From assembly GCA_910577825.1 (NCBI GenBank), contig CAJTOK010000001.1:105126-169125 (forward strand): a DNA stretch of 64,000 nt. The letters are read 5' to 3'. Shown in pieces: positions 44,717 through 53,967 of the stretch. The translations under genes were made by a program, and so were the position numbers. The notes under the pieces are model-generated. The model was given only the letters and a program-made list of their open reading frames with translations, ran no database searches and was not told the origin of the DNA. Each line of letters begins with the position of its first letter. The first letter of the stretch is position 1. The stretch is from an uncultured Lachnospiraceae bacterium (GTDB lineage: Bacteria > Bacillota > Clostridia > Lachnospirales > Lachnospiraceae).

Positions 44717-44862
44717 AAACTAAAAAAATAGTATATATTTATTAAAAGGGATGTTATAATTATTCATGCGTTTGTCCTGTCTTTGATACTTTACACTTTA
44801 AGTTGCTAATGGTATAATAAAATAATCATTAATCTATTTTTTAGTTAAGAGAGGACGGTACT

Positions 44863-45369
44863 ATGGGATTATTACAAGACTGGAGAGAGTACGCATATGG
44901 TGTAGACATTAATTCTAAGGCAGGGAAAGCCATCTGGGATAAGTATTTTAAGGAGGAGAAGGCTGTTTATGAGCAGCTTTTAGCCGACCCGTCAGATGTT
45001 GCCAGTGGCACAGTAGGCGGACTTGCACGTAAGTATAATATGGAACTTAAATATATGGTGGGATTTCTTGACGGCATTAATGACAGTCTTAAAGAAGCCA
45101 ATCCGATTGAAAGTATGACAGAGGATACAGAGGTAAAACTTGATATAGATTTAGAGAAACTTTATTACAATATGGTTGAAGCAAAAGCAGAATGGCTTTA
45201 CAATCTTCCTGCATGGAACAACCTGCTGTCTGAAGAGCGCAGGAAGGAGCTTTATTTAAAGCAGAAGAAATCAGGGACTATAACCAGGGAGAAAAAAATT
45301 GGCAGAAATGACCCATGTCCATGCGGCAGTGGCAAGAAATACAAGAAATGCTGCGGGGCCAATATATAA
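44863..45369 (+). CDS. SEC-C motif protein
   Basis: This 168-residue protein has an N-terminal helical part of unknown role (residues 1-135) and a C-terminal SEC-C zinc-binding motif GRNDPCPCGSGKKYKKCCG. In SecA this motif binds SecB and ribosomes; stand-alone proteins of this kind have no settled function. The region around AEWLYNLPAWNNLLSEERRKEL is typical of Lachnospiraceae relatives. It is followed 24 bases later by the histidine kinase gene, with a GGAGG site between them. Confidence 0.88.
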   Translation: MGLLQDWREYAYGVDINSKAGKAIWDKYFKEEKAVYEQLLADPSDVASGTVGGLARKYNMELKYMVGFLDGINDSLKEANPIESMTEDTEVKLDIDLEKLYYNMVEAKAEWLYNLPAWNNLLSEERRKELYLKQKKSGTITREKKIGRNDPCPCGSGKKYKKCCGANI

Positions 45370-45393
45370 GTGTATTAGCGGAGGTGTAATATA

Positions 45394-46875
45394 ATGGGGG
45401 ACTATATTGGCTTTGAACAAAAAATGGAACGGTACAGGTCTTTAATGGATATACCAGAAGAGATGATATTCTTTTTTGAACAAGATGGATTTATCTGTGA
45501 AAGAAATAAGTCTGTTGAAAGCCAGCTTGAGTATAAAGAAGAAGAATATATATATATACAGGATATTTTCCGTTCAGTGTTCAGGCTGGAGAATGGAAAT
45601 GTAGCCCTGGCAGGGAAGCCGGAAGCTGGACGTTTTGAAACAGCAGCATACAGGAAGAACCAGACCTGTATAACAGCAAGTACCTATATACATTTTCTTG
45701 ATGAGGAAGAAACAGGGTGCTATGGGATGTGCTGTGCCCGGAATATAGGCAAATATAAAGAAACTGCCAAAGACCTTATATCTGCTAAGGTAGAAGTTGA
45801 GGAAGCCCATAAGGAACGCAATGAGTTTGTTGCTAATGTTACACATGAACTCAGGACACCGGTCAATGGTGTAATGGGGCTTGCACAGAACCTTCTGGCA
45901 ACTTCTTTAACAGATGAGCAGAAAGAGTCAGTTGAAATTATTAAACAGTGCTGTTCCAGCATGATTAAAATTATAAATAATATCCTTGATTTTTCAAAAC
46001 TGCAGTCAGGAAAGTTTACAATAGAGTATAATGAATTCAGCTTCCACCAGATGATGGATAAACTTGTAAAAGTCAATATGCCGCAAGTGGAAGATAAAGG
46101 GATTAAACTTATCTGTAATGTGTCAGCTGATATACCTGATATGATGATAGGTGATGAATTAAGGATTACACAGGTTTTAAATAACCTTTTGTCCAATGCA
46201 ATCAAGTTTACAAGTACAGGGCAGATAGTTATTAATGTAGTAAAGACAGTTGACCTTGAAGAAGAGTTTGAACTGTTCTTTATGGTTATTGACACAGGCA
46301 TAGGAATTGATGAAAAAGAAATGGACAGACTTTTCAAAAGCTTTTCACAGGTTGACGCATCAATAACAAGAAGGTTCGGGGGTACAGGCCTTGGTCTTAG
46401 CATTGTAAAAAATCTTGTAGAAATGATGGGTGGAAGTGTAAATGTAGAAAGCGAGAAAGGAAGGGGGAGTACATTTTCATTTTCAGTAAGGGTAAAGAAG
46501 GCTGGCCCGGATATTAACGGGAAAACAGATGCTGTAAAAGAAAGTTCATATTTATTTAACCTGGGTGATATTCCTGTTGATGATGAGGAAGATGAAGGAG
46601 CCAGCCTTTATATACTGGGCTCTCCTGAAAATATCAGTGAAGTCAGGGCGAATATGGAGAAACTGGTTATTTGTATTGAGATGGAGAACTGGGAAAGGGC
46701 AGATTCATTTGCAGATAATATAAAGCAGCTTGTTGCAGAGGATACCATGAACCTTAAAAGGAAAGCTTTCCGTCTCCAGATGACTGTCAGGAAAGGGGCA
46801 CATGAAGCCGCGATTGTACAGTATAATGAACTTAAGGAAGCTATAGATAAGGCATTTGGTGAAGAGGAGGGATAA
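45394..46875 (+). CDS. Sensor histidine kinase (PAS-like, HisKA, HATPase) with extra C-terminal domain
   Basis: This 493-residue cytoplasmic kinase has a PAS-like sensor (about 12-125) and a short coiled coil. The dimerisation/phosphoacceptor domain has His151 in NVTHELRTPVNGVMG. The ATPase domain has NLLSNAIKFT (N box), DTGIGI (G1), FGGTGLGLSI (G2). After it comes an acidic linker and a helical domain (about 410-490) shaped like a histidine phosphotransfer module but without a clear phospho-His. There is no membrane segment. It is the first gene of a signalling operon; the REC-HD-GYP gene starts 4 bases after its stop. Confidence 0.93.
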   Translation: MGDYIGFEQKMERYRSLMDIPEEMIFFFEQDGFICERNKSVESQLEYKEEEYIYIQDIFRSVFRLENGNVALAGKPEAGRFETAAYRKNQTCITASTYIHFLDEEETGCYGMCCARNIGKYKETAKDLISAKVEVEEAHKERNEFVANVTHELRTPVNGVMGLAQNLLATSLTDEQKESVEIIKQCCSSMIKIINNILDFSKLQSGKFTIEYNEFSFHQMMDKLVKVNMPQVEDKGIKLICNVSADIPDMMIGDELRITQVLNNLLSNAIKFTSTGQIVINVVKTVDLEEEFELFFMVIDTGIGIDEKEMDRLFKSFSQVDASITRRFGGTGLGLSIVKNLVEMMGGSVNVESEKGRGSTFSFSVRVKKAGPDINGKTDAVKESSYLFNLGDIPVDDEEDEGASLYILGSPENISEVRANMEKLVICIEMENWERADSFADNIKQLVAEDTMNLKRKAFRLQMTVRKGAHEAAIVQYNELKEAIDKAFGEEEG

Positions 46876-46879
46876 TGAT

Positions 46880-47962
46880 ATGCCTGCAAATAAGGAGCAG
46901 AAGCCTAATATTCTTATAGTAGATGATGTTTCAGCTAATCTGGTGCTTTTATCAGAGATAATAAAGTCCGCAGGATATATACCACGTCCTGTTATAAGTG
47001 TAAAACAAGCTTTGGCAGCAATAAACCAGAAAAGCCCGCATATTATACTGCTTGATATAACAATGCCGGAGATAAATGGTTTTGACTTCTGTTCTATGCT
47101 TAAATCAGATGTAAAGACAAGGGACATACCAATAATTTTTATATCTGCCCTGGATTCTGTAGAGGATAAGATAAAGGGGTTTAAGCTCGGGGCTGTTGAC
47201 TATATAGCAAAGCCTTTTGAAAAAGAAGAGGTTACGTTAAGGCTGGATACACATCTTAAAATTTATAAGATGCAGCATGAACTTGAAACATATAATAAGA
47301 AGCTCCATAAAGTAGTGAATACGCAGATACAGATGGTTGCTGAAGAGCAGCATAATATTTTTTATGCACTGGCAAGCCTGCTTGAATCAAGATATGAGAA
47401 TAATGAAGGCCATCTTGGAATGATAGGTGCTAACTGCAGGGTGCTGGCAATGAGCCTGCAGTTCTCCCCGAGGTTTGATAAAAGAATAACAAGTAGTTTT
47501 ATTGATGCTATTGAAGTTGCTTCACAGCTCCACGATATAGGAACATTTGCAATAAGGGATAATATACTTTTTAAAGAAGGGCCTCTTACCCAGGAAGAAT
47601 GGGAAGTTGTCAAAAAGCATACTGAGTCAGGGGCTAAACATCTTGAGAAGATATATAAATACAGTGGCAATAATGAGCTTATAGACATGGCAGTGGACAT
47701 TGCGAGATACCACCATGAAAACTGGGACGGCACAGGATACCCGCATGGGATTAAAGGTACAGATATACCGCTTTCTGCAAGGATTATGGCTATAGTGGAT
47801 GTATATGACGCATTAAACCGTGACAGGTGTTACAGGAAAGCATATTCCAATGAAGAAAGCCTTAAGATAATGCAGGAGGAATCTGGCAAGAGGTTTGACC
47901 CATATATGATGGAGATATTTAACAAAGTCCAGAAGCAGATGCGTTTACAAAAAAAGACATAA
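46880..47962 (+). CDS. Response regulator with HD-GYP c-di-GMP phosphodiesterase domain
   Basis: This protein of about 360 residues joins a receiver domain to an HD-GYP output domain. The receiver has ILIVDDVSANLV, phospho-Asp in ILLDITMPEINGFDF, and the Lys in YIAKPFEKEE. The output has SQLHDIGTFAI, the HHENWDGTGYPHG motif and DVYDALNRDRCYRKAY. HD-GYP enzymes break down cyclic di-GMP, which governs motility and attachment. The ATG at 46880 lies 9 bases after GAGGAGG; an upstream TTG in frame is unlikely. The preceding kinase is the natural partner. Confidence 0.94.
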   Translation: MPANKEQKPNILIVDDVSANLVLLSEIIKSAGYIPRPVISVKQALAAINQKSPHIILLDITMPEINGFDFCSMLKSDVKTRDIPIIFISALDSVEDKIKGFKLGAVDYIAKPFEKEEVTLRLDTHLKIYKMQHELETYNKKLHKVVNTQIQMVAEEQHNIFYALASLLESRYENNEGHLGMIGANCRVLAMSLQFSPRFDKRITSSFIDAIEVASQLHDIGTFAIRDNILFKEGPLTQEEWEVVKKHTESGAKHLEKIYKYSGNNELIDMAVDIARYHHENWDGTGYPHGIKGTDIPLSARIMAIVDVYDALNRDRCYRKAYSNEESLKIMQEESGKRFDPYMMEIFNKVQKQMRLQKKT

Positions 47963-47987
47963 AAAGCAGAATTAGGAGGAACGGATT

Positions 47988-49280
47988 GTGGATTCTATGA
48001 TGGAAATCTTCTATGAGGAGGCAGTTTCTTTAACTAATGAATTGCGCAGTATAATGGATAAGTATAAAGACAGCCAGACTTATAACGGGGATTATATAAA
48101 AAAGGTTTTCCGTATTGTACATACGATGAAAGCAGATTCTACAATGATGCTTTTAGATGCTATTGCAGTACCCAGCAGGGTTTTTGAAAGCCTGCTTGCT
48201 TTCTTCAGGAATAATAAGCTTGATATAACAGATAAAGAGCATTTTGATAAAATCATAACAAAATATGCCGGTTATATTTCAGAAGATATTGAAAAGTTTG
48301 CAGGAGGCGGCAAACTGGAACACAGGCATAAAGATTTAGAAGAAGACATTAATAATTATCTTGAAGAGTTAAAGAAAAAGCACAATAAAGAAGATAGTGA
48401 TGATGCACCGCCTTTACATGATGAAACTGGCAAAAAAACAAGGCAGGTATATTATATTGCCGCAGATACAGGCGGCAGCGTCCCGGAGAAGAAGAAAGAA
48501 AGTGAAAAACCAAAACCAGAAGTAAAAAGCCCGGGTAATGAAGTTGTACTGGTAAAACAGGATGATATTGACAGGATGTATAAAAGCATAAAGCACTATA
48601 CCAGTTTTATGAATACTATAGAAGAAAGGTTTAAGGGTGACAAGAGCATAGAAATCCGGCATAAGGATTTAATGATGTTAAAAAATATCAAGCATGAATT
48701 ATCTGTTGCAGCAGACCATCTTACAAAATCGGACTTTATGGCAGTGGCACAGAAAATGGAGCTTGTTGTAGATGAGATGTCAAGGTCACTGAATAAGCCG
48801 GTTAAGCTTATAACAAGAGGTGCACAGTCCCTTGTTGAAAAGTCTAAAAGGGAGAAAATCTCAAGTGCACTTGTACATGTAATAAGGAACGCCGTAGACC
48901 ACGGCATTGAGGATATGGAGGAACGTGAACGTCTGGGCAAAGCGCCTGTCGGGATTGTAAGGCTGGTCTTTGAAAACAGGGATGGCGGCCTTATAATATC
49001 TGTAGAAGATGACGGGGCAGGAATTGATAAGAAGGCAGTCCTTAAAAGTGCAAAAGCAAACAACCTTTTAAAGAAACCAGAAGAAGAATATACAGATGAT
49101 GAAATAAATAACCTGCTTTTTACAAGCGGCGTGAGCACAACAGAGAAAGCTAATGATTATTCAGGGCGTGGTGTCGGGATGGATGTTATACGCCATAATA
49201 TTGTTTCCCTTGGCGGCAGCGTTAATATTACAAGCAATTACGGATTTGGTACAAAGGTAGTTATGAAGTTTGACATGTAA
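47988..49280 (+). CDS. CheA-like histidine kinase lacking a CheW-type domain
   Basis: This 430-residue protein has an N-terminal phosphotransfer (Hpt) domain with the phospho-His in IVHTMKADSTMM, a charged linker (130-190), a helical dimerisation region and a CheA-type ATPase domain. The ATPase shows LVHVIRNAVDHGIEDMEER, SVEDDGAGID, LLFTSGVST and GRGVGMDVIRHNI. It stops after the ATPase, so the P5/CheW domain that couples CheA to chemoreceptors is absent. It starts with GTG after AGGAGGA. It ends the three-gene operon and a strong terminator follows. It probably serves a local phosphorelay with the two genes before it. Confidence 0.9.
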   Translation: MDSMMEIFYEEAVSLTNELRSIMDKYKDSQTYNGDYIKKVFRIVHTMKADSTMMLLDAIAVPSRVFESLLAFFRNNKLDITDKEHFDKIITKYAGYISEDIEKFAGGGKLEHRHKDLEEDINNYLEELKKKHNKEDSDDAPPLHDETGKKTRQVYYIAADTGGSVPEKKKESEKPKPEVKSPGNEVVLVKQDDIDRMYKSIKHYTSFMNTIEERFKGDKSIEIRHKDLMMLKNIKHELSVAADHLTKSDFMAVAQKMELVVDEMSRSLNKPVKLITRGAQSLVEKSKREKISSALVHVIRNAVDHGIEDMEERERLGKAPVGIVRLVFENRDGGLIISVEDDGAGIDKKAVLKSAKANNLLKKPEEEYTDDEINNLLFTSGVSTTEKANDYSGRGVGMDVIRHNIVSLGGSVNITSNYGFGTKVVMKFDM

Positions 49281-49282
49281 AT

Positions 49283-49319
49283 ACAACAGGAGTAATCTTA
49301 ATTAGATTACTCCTGTTGT
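49283..49319. terminator. Bidirectional terminator between CheA-like gene and veg
   Basis: The perfect 16-base arms 49283-49298 (ACAACAGGAGTAATCT) and 49304-49319 enclose a 5-base loop. The hairpin lies between two convergent genes and can serve both, although T-runs are short. Confidence 0.8.
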
Positions 49320-49338
49320 TATCACTGTTACTTTTAGT

Positions 49339-49578
49339 TTATATAAGCTGCATCTGGACATCTTTGGTTAATACATCTGTATAACTGAAAGAAATTGTGT
49401 GTATGGTTTTATCCACTTTGTTTTCAACCTGGATAAGGAATATGCTTGGATAAGTCTGGCATATGATGCCTTCGGTTACATCAATTTTATGTCTTCCGCG
49501 GTTTGCACGGATTTTAACCTTATTGCCAATATTTTTACCAACGGATAACTTTACCCTGTTTAAATCTGTCTGGCTCAT
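49339..49578 (-). CDS. veg: Veg protein
   Basis: This 79-residue protein is of the Veg family, conserved in Firmicutes. It shows the compact beta-rich sequence GKNIGNKVKIRANRGRHKID followed by VTEGIICQTYPSIFLIQVEN and SFSYTDVLTKDVQMQL. In Bacillus subtilis Veg stimulates biofilm matrix genes through SinR and its gene has a very strong promoter. The same direct function here is not shown, because a SinR system is not visible. Confidence 0.95.
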   Translation of the reverse strand: MSQTDLNRVKLSVGKNIGNKVKIRANRGRHKIDVTEGIICQTYPSIFLIQVENKVDKTIHTISFSYTDVLTKDVQMQLI

Positions 49579-49634
49579 TTTCCACCTATGCCTTTCGTTG
49601 CATGTCTACAATAATCTTTAATATTACATAAGCT

Positions 49635-49663
49635 AATTTAGCACAAAATTACAAAAAAGTCAA
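49635..49663 (-). promoter_or_regulatory. veg promoter
   Basis: On the minus strand TTGACT (49663-49658) and TAAATT (49640-49635) are 17 bases apart, followed by the veg start about 60 bases on. The remainder of the 320-base gap up to the next gene (49579-49898) is AT-rich and must also hold the promoter of the exonuclease gene, for which I see no single convincing match. Confidence 0.65.
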
Positions 49664-49898
49664 TTTTACGGGACTTTTGGGCGAAAAACCAATGTAAAAA
49701 ATAAACAATGTTTAAATCATAAATAATTTTTTATTTTATAATATTTTCACAAAAGTGGACACAATAACATAAACCAGCATAAAAAGCATTGGGAAAATAT
49801 ACAAAAAAAACTGGATAATTAGTGCAAAATTAATAAAATGTTTAAATATTGTAAAATTTGTGCTAAACTATATATAACTGGCGGAAGGAAGTGGACTT

Positions 49899-50585
49899 GT
49901 GAACCATATCATGATAGATTTAGAGATGAATAAAATAGAAAAACAGTGCCACGAAGATAAAAAGCTGTCAAGCGAGCTTATAGAGATTGGTGCTGTAAAA
50001 ATGAATGATAAGTTTGATGTAACTGACAAGTACCAGACATATGTAAGTCCTTCATTTGGCAAAATGAACAGCAGGATAATAAAACTTACTGGCATTACGG
50101 ATGATAAACTGGAGGGAGCACCATGCTTTTTTGAGGCACTTGATGATTTCAGTAAGTGGATAGGCACTGAAAAAACTACTTTCTATTCATGGAGCATGTC
50201 AGATATACACCAGTTCCAGGTAGAAGCGGATTTTAAGGGGTATAAAGGCAGGATTATAGGCAGGATGGCGGCCAACTGGGTGGATTTCCAGCTTGAATAC
50301 AGCAAGCTTTTAAGGATTGAAAAGAAAATCAAGTTAAAACAGGCAGTACAGGCAGCAGACTATAAGTTTACGGGGGCAGAACATACAGCACTCTCTGATG
50401 CTGTAAATACTGCTGAAATACTCAGGCTGTCTAAGAATCCTGAGAAGTTTGAACGTGTTATGAAGCCAGTGCTTGATTTATTCAGGCCTGCAAGGAACGG
50501 GAACACACTTTTGGATATGTGCCCTGAATTTTTTGCGGATACATTAGGAATCCCGCCTGCTGCGCAGGATGAACATAACAACTGA
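49899..50585 (+). CDS. DEDD-family 3'-5' exonuclease
   Basis: This 228-residue nuclease is of the RNase T/DnaQ superfamily, related to KapD/ERI-1-type proteins. The DEDDh residues lie in HIMIDLEMNK (Exo I Asp/Glu), in FYSWSMSDIHQF (Exo II Asp), and in GAEHTALSDAVNTAEILR (Exo III His/Asp). It probably trims DNA or RNA 3' ends. The start is GTG at 49899 after GGAAGGAAG. Its last 42 bases overlap the end of the convergent EamA gene. Confidence 0.87.
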   Translation: MNHIMIDLEMNKIEKQCHEDKKLSSELIEIGAVKMNDKFDVTDKYQTYVSPSFGKMNSRIIKLTGITDDKLEGAPCFFEALDDFSKWIGTEKTTFYSWSMSDIHQFQVEADFKGYKGRIIGRMAANWVDFQLEYSKLLRIEKKIKLKQAVQAADYKFTGAEHTALSDAVNTAEILRLSKNPEKFERVMKPVLDLFRPARNGNTLLDMCPEFFADTLGIPPAAQDEHNN

Positions 50586-51419
50586 TGCACCTGTAATAAT
50601 AACATAGCCGGTACAGCTTAATATATCAGGTATCTCACCAAGAAATACAAATCCAAGTATTCCTGCAAATATTATCTGGGAATAGTCATAGACTGACAGT
50701 TCATTAGCAGGTGCATAAGTATATGCAGCTGTCATTGAGAACTGCCCGCCAGTTGCAGCAAGACCTGCCAGAAGCAGGAATAAAAACTGTTTTAAATCCA
50801 TTGGTGTATAGGCCGTTATACAGTATGGAAGCGAGCACAGGCATGAAAATACTGAGAAGAAAAATACAATCAGGCTGCCAGGGACACCTCTTCCAGCTGC
50901 CTTACGCAGCAGTGTATAAGCCAGCCCTGCACTCATGCCGCTTAAAAATCCTATAAGTGCAGGAAATGGTATAAATGTACTGCCGCCAGAAGATATAAAA
51001 CCTGGTTTTAATATAAACAAAGTACCACATAGTGCAGCAAATACACAGGCAAGCTGGTAAGGCTTTGCCTTTTCTTTTAATATAAAATATGAAAACAGTA
51101 TGGCAAAAAATGGCGAAAGCTTATTAAGCATTGACGCATCTGATATATTTAAATGGTCAATGGCATAAAAGTTAAATATTAAGCCAAGAGTGCCAAAAAC
51201 TGAACGTAAAAATACCAGATGCCAGTTCCCCTTACAGCCTGAAAATGGAACATGGTTCTTAATTACCAGTGCCAGTGAAAAAAATATGGCAACAACATTC
51301 CTGAAAAATGCTTTCTGCAAAACCGGGATGTCACCTGATATTTTTACAAATAAATTCATAAGTGCGAAGAAAAAAGCCGCACATATTATACACAGTATTC
51401 CTTTATTCTTTTCTTTCAT
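50544..51419 (-). CDS. EamA/DMT-family transporter
   Basis: This 291-residue membrane protein has ten hydrophobic helices in two EamA repeats. The N-terminal repeat begins GILCIICAAFFFALMNLFVK and has DASMLNKLSPFFAILFSY; the second has AYTYAPANELSVYDYSQIIFAGI. Members export or import small metabolites such as amino acids or nucleotides; the substrate cannot be predicted. It is 12 bases downstream of the secreted protease gene in the same direction. Confidence 0.93.
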   Translation of the reverse strand: MKEKNKGILCIICAAFFFALMNLFVKISGDIPVLQKAFFRNVVAIFFSLALVIKNHVPFSGCKGNWHLVFLRSVFGTLGLIFNFYAIDHLNISDASMLNKLSPFFAILFSYFILKEKAKPYQLACVFAALCGTLFILKPGFISSGGSTFIPFPALIGFLSGMSAGLAYTLLRKAAGRGVPGSLIVFFFSVFSCLCSLPYCITAYTPMDLKQFLFLLLAGLAATGGQFSMTAAYTYAPANELSVYDYSQIIFAGILGFVFLGEIPDILSCTGYVIITGASVVMFILRSRRDS

Positions 51420-51431
51420 TTTCCACTACTA

Positions 51432-53756
51432 TTAATTTACAGTTAATTTTATAGTTGCTTTTTTGTTATTATACGTCTTTACGGTTATTACTGTTTTCCC
51501 TTTTTTCAGTGCTGTTACCTTTCCATTTTTATTAACCTTTGCAATCTTTTTATTGGAAGAAGAAAATTTAAAATGGTAACTTGCACTTCCAGACGGGACT
51601 CTGGCTGCTATTTTAAAAGTATTGCCTTTTTTAATCCTTTTATTAACAGGGACAGCAAGCTGTATGCTGGAAGGTGCTTTTTTAACAGTAATTTCTATCC
51701 TGGCAGGTTCTGCCCTGTCTGCAAATGCTGTTACAATTGCAGTACCCACGGATTTGGCAGTAACTGTGCCTGAACTGTCAACAACAGCTACTTTATTATT
51801 ATTGCTTGCATACATTATATCATCCACAGATAAATCTGATGGATTGCCACTTATTGAAACATTTAACTTATAATTTTCCTTTTTGCCCAGGGTAATGGTA
51901 TTTTCTGGTATCTGCAGTTTTGGTGTGTCCAGAACCAGTGAACCAGATGGTACTGGTACTGCGGTTGTACCAGGGGACGGGGTAACTGAAGGTACTTCAC
52001 CCGGGCTTGCAGCAGGTGTGGCAGTAGCGGCAGTAGCGGCAGGCGGATTAGTAGTTCCAGGTTCCTGGACTGTGGCAGTAGCAGATGGTTCTGGTGCAGC
52101 TGTGGCAGAAGGTTCTGTGCCTGCCTGGCCTAAATCAGTTGTAAATGCCTTGATACATATATTATTTAAACCCTTTGATGAAGCATCTTCCCATTTTTTA
52201 TTAAGGTAATAATAACTTTGGCCTTTTTTGGAAGAATAGCTGTATTTTACATCACTTGTGGATATGCTGTCCCCTTCTATTGGAAGGTATGCCTGGCTGC
52301 CGGCAGAAGCTTTGTATTTATAAGTTATAACAACAGAAAATTTCTCACCGAGCTCCAGTTCACAGCTTTCATCTAAAGGTATGGTATGGTATCCGCTTAA
52401 TTTTGCAGTACCGCTTGTTGTACATTTTTTAACCAGTGTGCCTTTGGCTGGGGAATTACCAGAAACATTTTTATATATTTCAATAGTATATGCCTGTTTA
52501 TCAGTGATTGTATAAAATGATACAGCTTTCAGGGTCTGTACGCTGTCATTGTCCGCTGTAAAAACATTTGCACCTTTAATATTAGTATTTTTTATGTATA
52601 CAACATCGCCATACCCTATTGCATCATACTGGTAGTTATTATCATAATTGGAAACAGGCTCTACGTCAAATGTGTATATATCACAGATTGAAGGCTCATA
52701 ATATGATAACCAGAAATAACCATTATCATTATATTCCCCGCCATAGCTGTTGGCAATAAGCCATGCACCGTCCCCGGAAGGCCTGTTCCTGAAGTTATCC
52801 CTGGAATAATTATCATCCCATCCGATTATGGTTACACAGTGGTTTGCCATTCTCTGTGCCATTGTTCCAGAGTATTTTTTCTGGTAGAAAGATTTTCCGC
52901 TAAGAGTGCCAGTTTCAAAGCCAGATTCATCATAAAACATGGATATATCTATTGCACCATGTTCCATTAAAGCTTTTTTAATCTGCGTCCCTGAACTGTT
53001 GTCATAACATTCTGCATTCTGCAGGTGTGCAACAGAATCATAACGGATTGAATTTCCCTTTGATGCCATGCTGTCTGCCATGCTGGATTCTTCCTGGTAG
53101 TTTGCTGCTGTAAAAGGTGCTTTGTCCTCTGTTTCTATTCCAGACCACTGTGCAAGTGTGCTGACTGCAGTAAGTGCATTCCCGCCTATATCATATGCAG
53201 TAAAGTCTGAAGGGCTTTCAGTCCAGGGAAAGATATGCAGTATCCCTGAAGGAACTGAAACAGGAGTTATGCCATCACCATACATAGGGCTTGAATTATC
53301 ATTAATGCCGCTGTATGAATACCATGTAAGGTGGCTTTCTGAAAAATCAGTGTCTGTCCTGCTGGTAATGTTTTTAAGTATGGAGTTTGACTCAGAAGCC
53401 TTTATTGCAGCAAATGCCCAGCATGCACCTGTAACACCCTGGTCTTTAATGGGAGTGGCAAGCCCGTTGTCACGCAAGTCATAACTGGACGGGAGGGAAG
53501 AAGCCCTCCTTAAATTGCTTTCCTCATTGCCAGTATCTGCAGCAAGTGTCTGTTTTATCCCGTTTTCATCAACATAGGCATACCTTAAAAGCCCGTTATT
53601 ATTGCTTTCTATGATTCTTGAAAGTTTATTTAAGGTTTCCGTACTGCCAGTGGTTTTTGCACCAGCGGGAATGCTGTCTGCAGTGCCTGTAAATATAAGC
53701 CCTGCTGCCAGAAGAAGGCTTATGTACCTGGAAGTTTTAATTTTAACCATAGACAT
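51432..53756 (-). CDS. Secreted papain-family (C1) cysteine protease with Big2 repeats
   Basis: This 774-residue exported protease has a signal peptide (about 1-34) and a short propeptide. The C1A catalytic domain (about 90-365) has Gln106 and Cys112 in KDQGVTGACWAF, His306 in NHCVTIIGWDD, and Asn336 in LIANSYGGEY. A lectin-like domain often found after such proteases follows (about 370-540). Next comes a Thr/Pro/Ala linker (ATAAPEPSATATVQEPG), then two bacterial Ig-like Big2 domains ending in KVNKNGKVTALKKGKTVITV. No sortase signal is seen. It may act on host or dietary proteins or on the cell's own surface. Confidence 0.92.
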   Translation of the reverse strand: MSMVKIKTSRYISLLLAAGLIFTGTADSIPAGAKTTGSTETLNKLSRIIESNNNGLLRYAYVDENGIKQTLAADTGNEESNLRRASSLPSSYDLRDNGLATPIKDQGVTGACWAFAAIKASESNSILKNITSRTDTDFSESHLTWYSYSGINDNSSPMYGDGITPVSVPSGILHIFPWTESPSDFTAYDIGGNALTAVSTLAQWSGIETEDKAPFTAANYQEESSMADSMASKGNSIRYDSVAHLQNAECYDNSSGTQIKKALMEHGAIDISMFYDESGFETGTLSGKSFYQKKYSGTMAQRMANHCVTIIGWDDNYSRDNFRNRPSGDGAWLIANSYGGEYNDNGYFWLSYYEPSICDIYTFDVEPVSNYDNNYQYDAIGYGDVVYIKNTNIKGANVFTADNDSVQTLKAVSFYTITDKQAYTIEIYKNVSGNSPAKGTLVKKCTTSGTAKLSGYHTIPLDESCELELGEKFSVVITYKYKASAGSQAYLPIEGDSISTSDVKYSYSSKKGQSYYYLNKKWEDASSKGLNNICIKAFTTDLGQAGTEPSATAAPEPSATATVQEPGTTNPPAATAATATPAASPGEVPSVTPSPGTTAVPVPSGSLVLDTPKLQIPENTITLGKKENYKLNVSISGNPSDLSVDDIMYASNNNKVAVVDSSGTVTAKSVGTAIVTAFADRAEPARIEITVKKAPSSIQLAVPVNKRIKKGNTFKIAARVPSGSASYHFKFSSSNKKIAKVNKNGKVTALKKGKTVITVKTYNNKKATIKLTVN

Positions 53757-53967
53757 TTTCCTTTCTTTAAAATTATTAATATTTTGTTAATGTTGTTTAA
53801 TGCGTTGAGTTAAATTATTTTCTGTGATATAATTCTAAAATCCTTATACAATAGTTATTAATAGTAAAAACTTACAAGAATAGTGTGGCAGAAATTTAGC
53901 AAAAAGTCAAATCTTATGTGAGCAATTTTTATTATTAATTAAATTTTTTATGGAAGGAAAGGTGGAA
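53757..53967. other. Divergent AT-rich intergenic region
   Basis: This 211-base stretch separates the secreted protease (leftward) from the DUF368 gene (rightward). It is strongly AT-rich and must contain both promoters, but I see no match good enough to name. The DUF368 ATG at 53968 follows GGAAAGGTGG. Confidence 0.3.

Larger units (their letters stand above)
43510..44779 (+). mobile_element. Complete ISAs1-family insertion sequence
   Basis: The 1270-bp element is bounded by perfect 20-base inverted repeats, CAGGACAAACGCATGAATAA at 43510-43529 and its reverse complement at 44760-44779, and contains one intact transposase gene. A clean target-site duplication was not found: the ten bases outside each end agree at seven positions only. 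The element forms the right border of the restriction island. Its codon use is AT-rich like the host chromosome. Confidence 0.92.

Noticed and set aside
43500..44789. A 10-base target duplication around the ISAs1 element
   Set aside because: The flanks agree at only seven of ten bases, so a duplication cannot be claimed.
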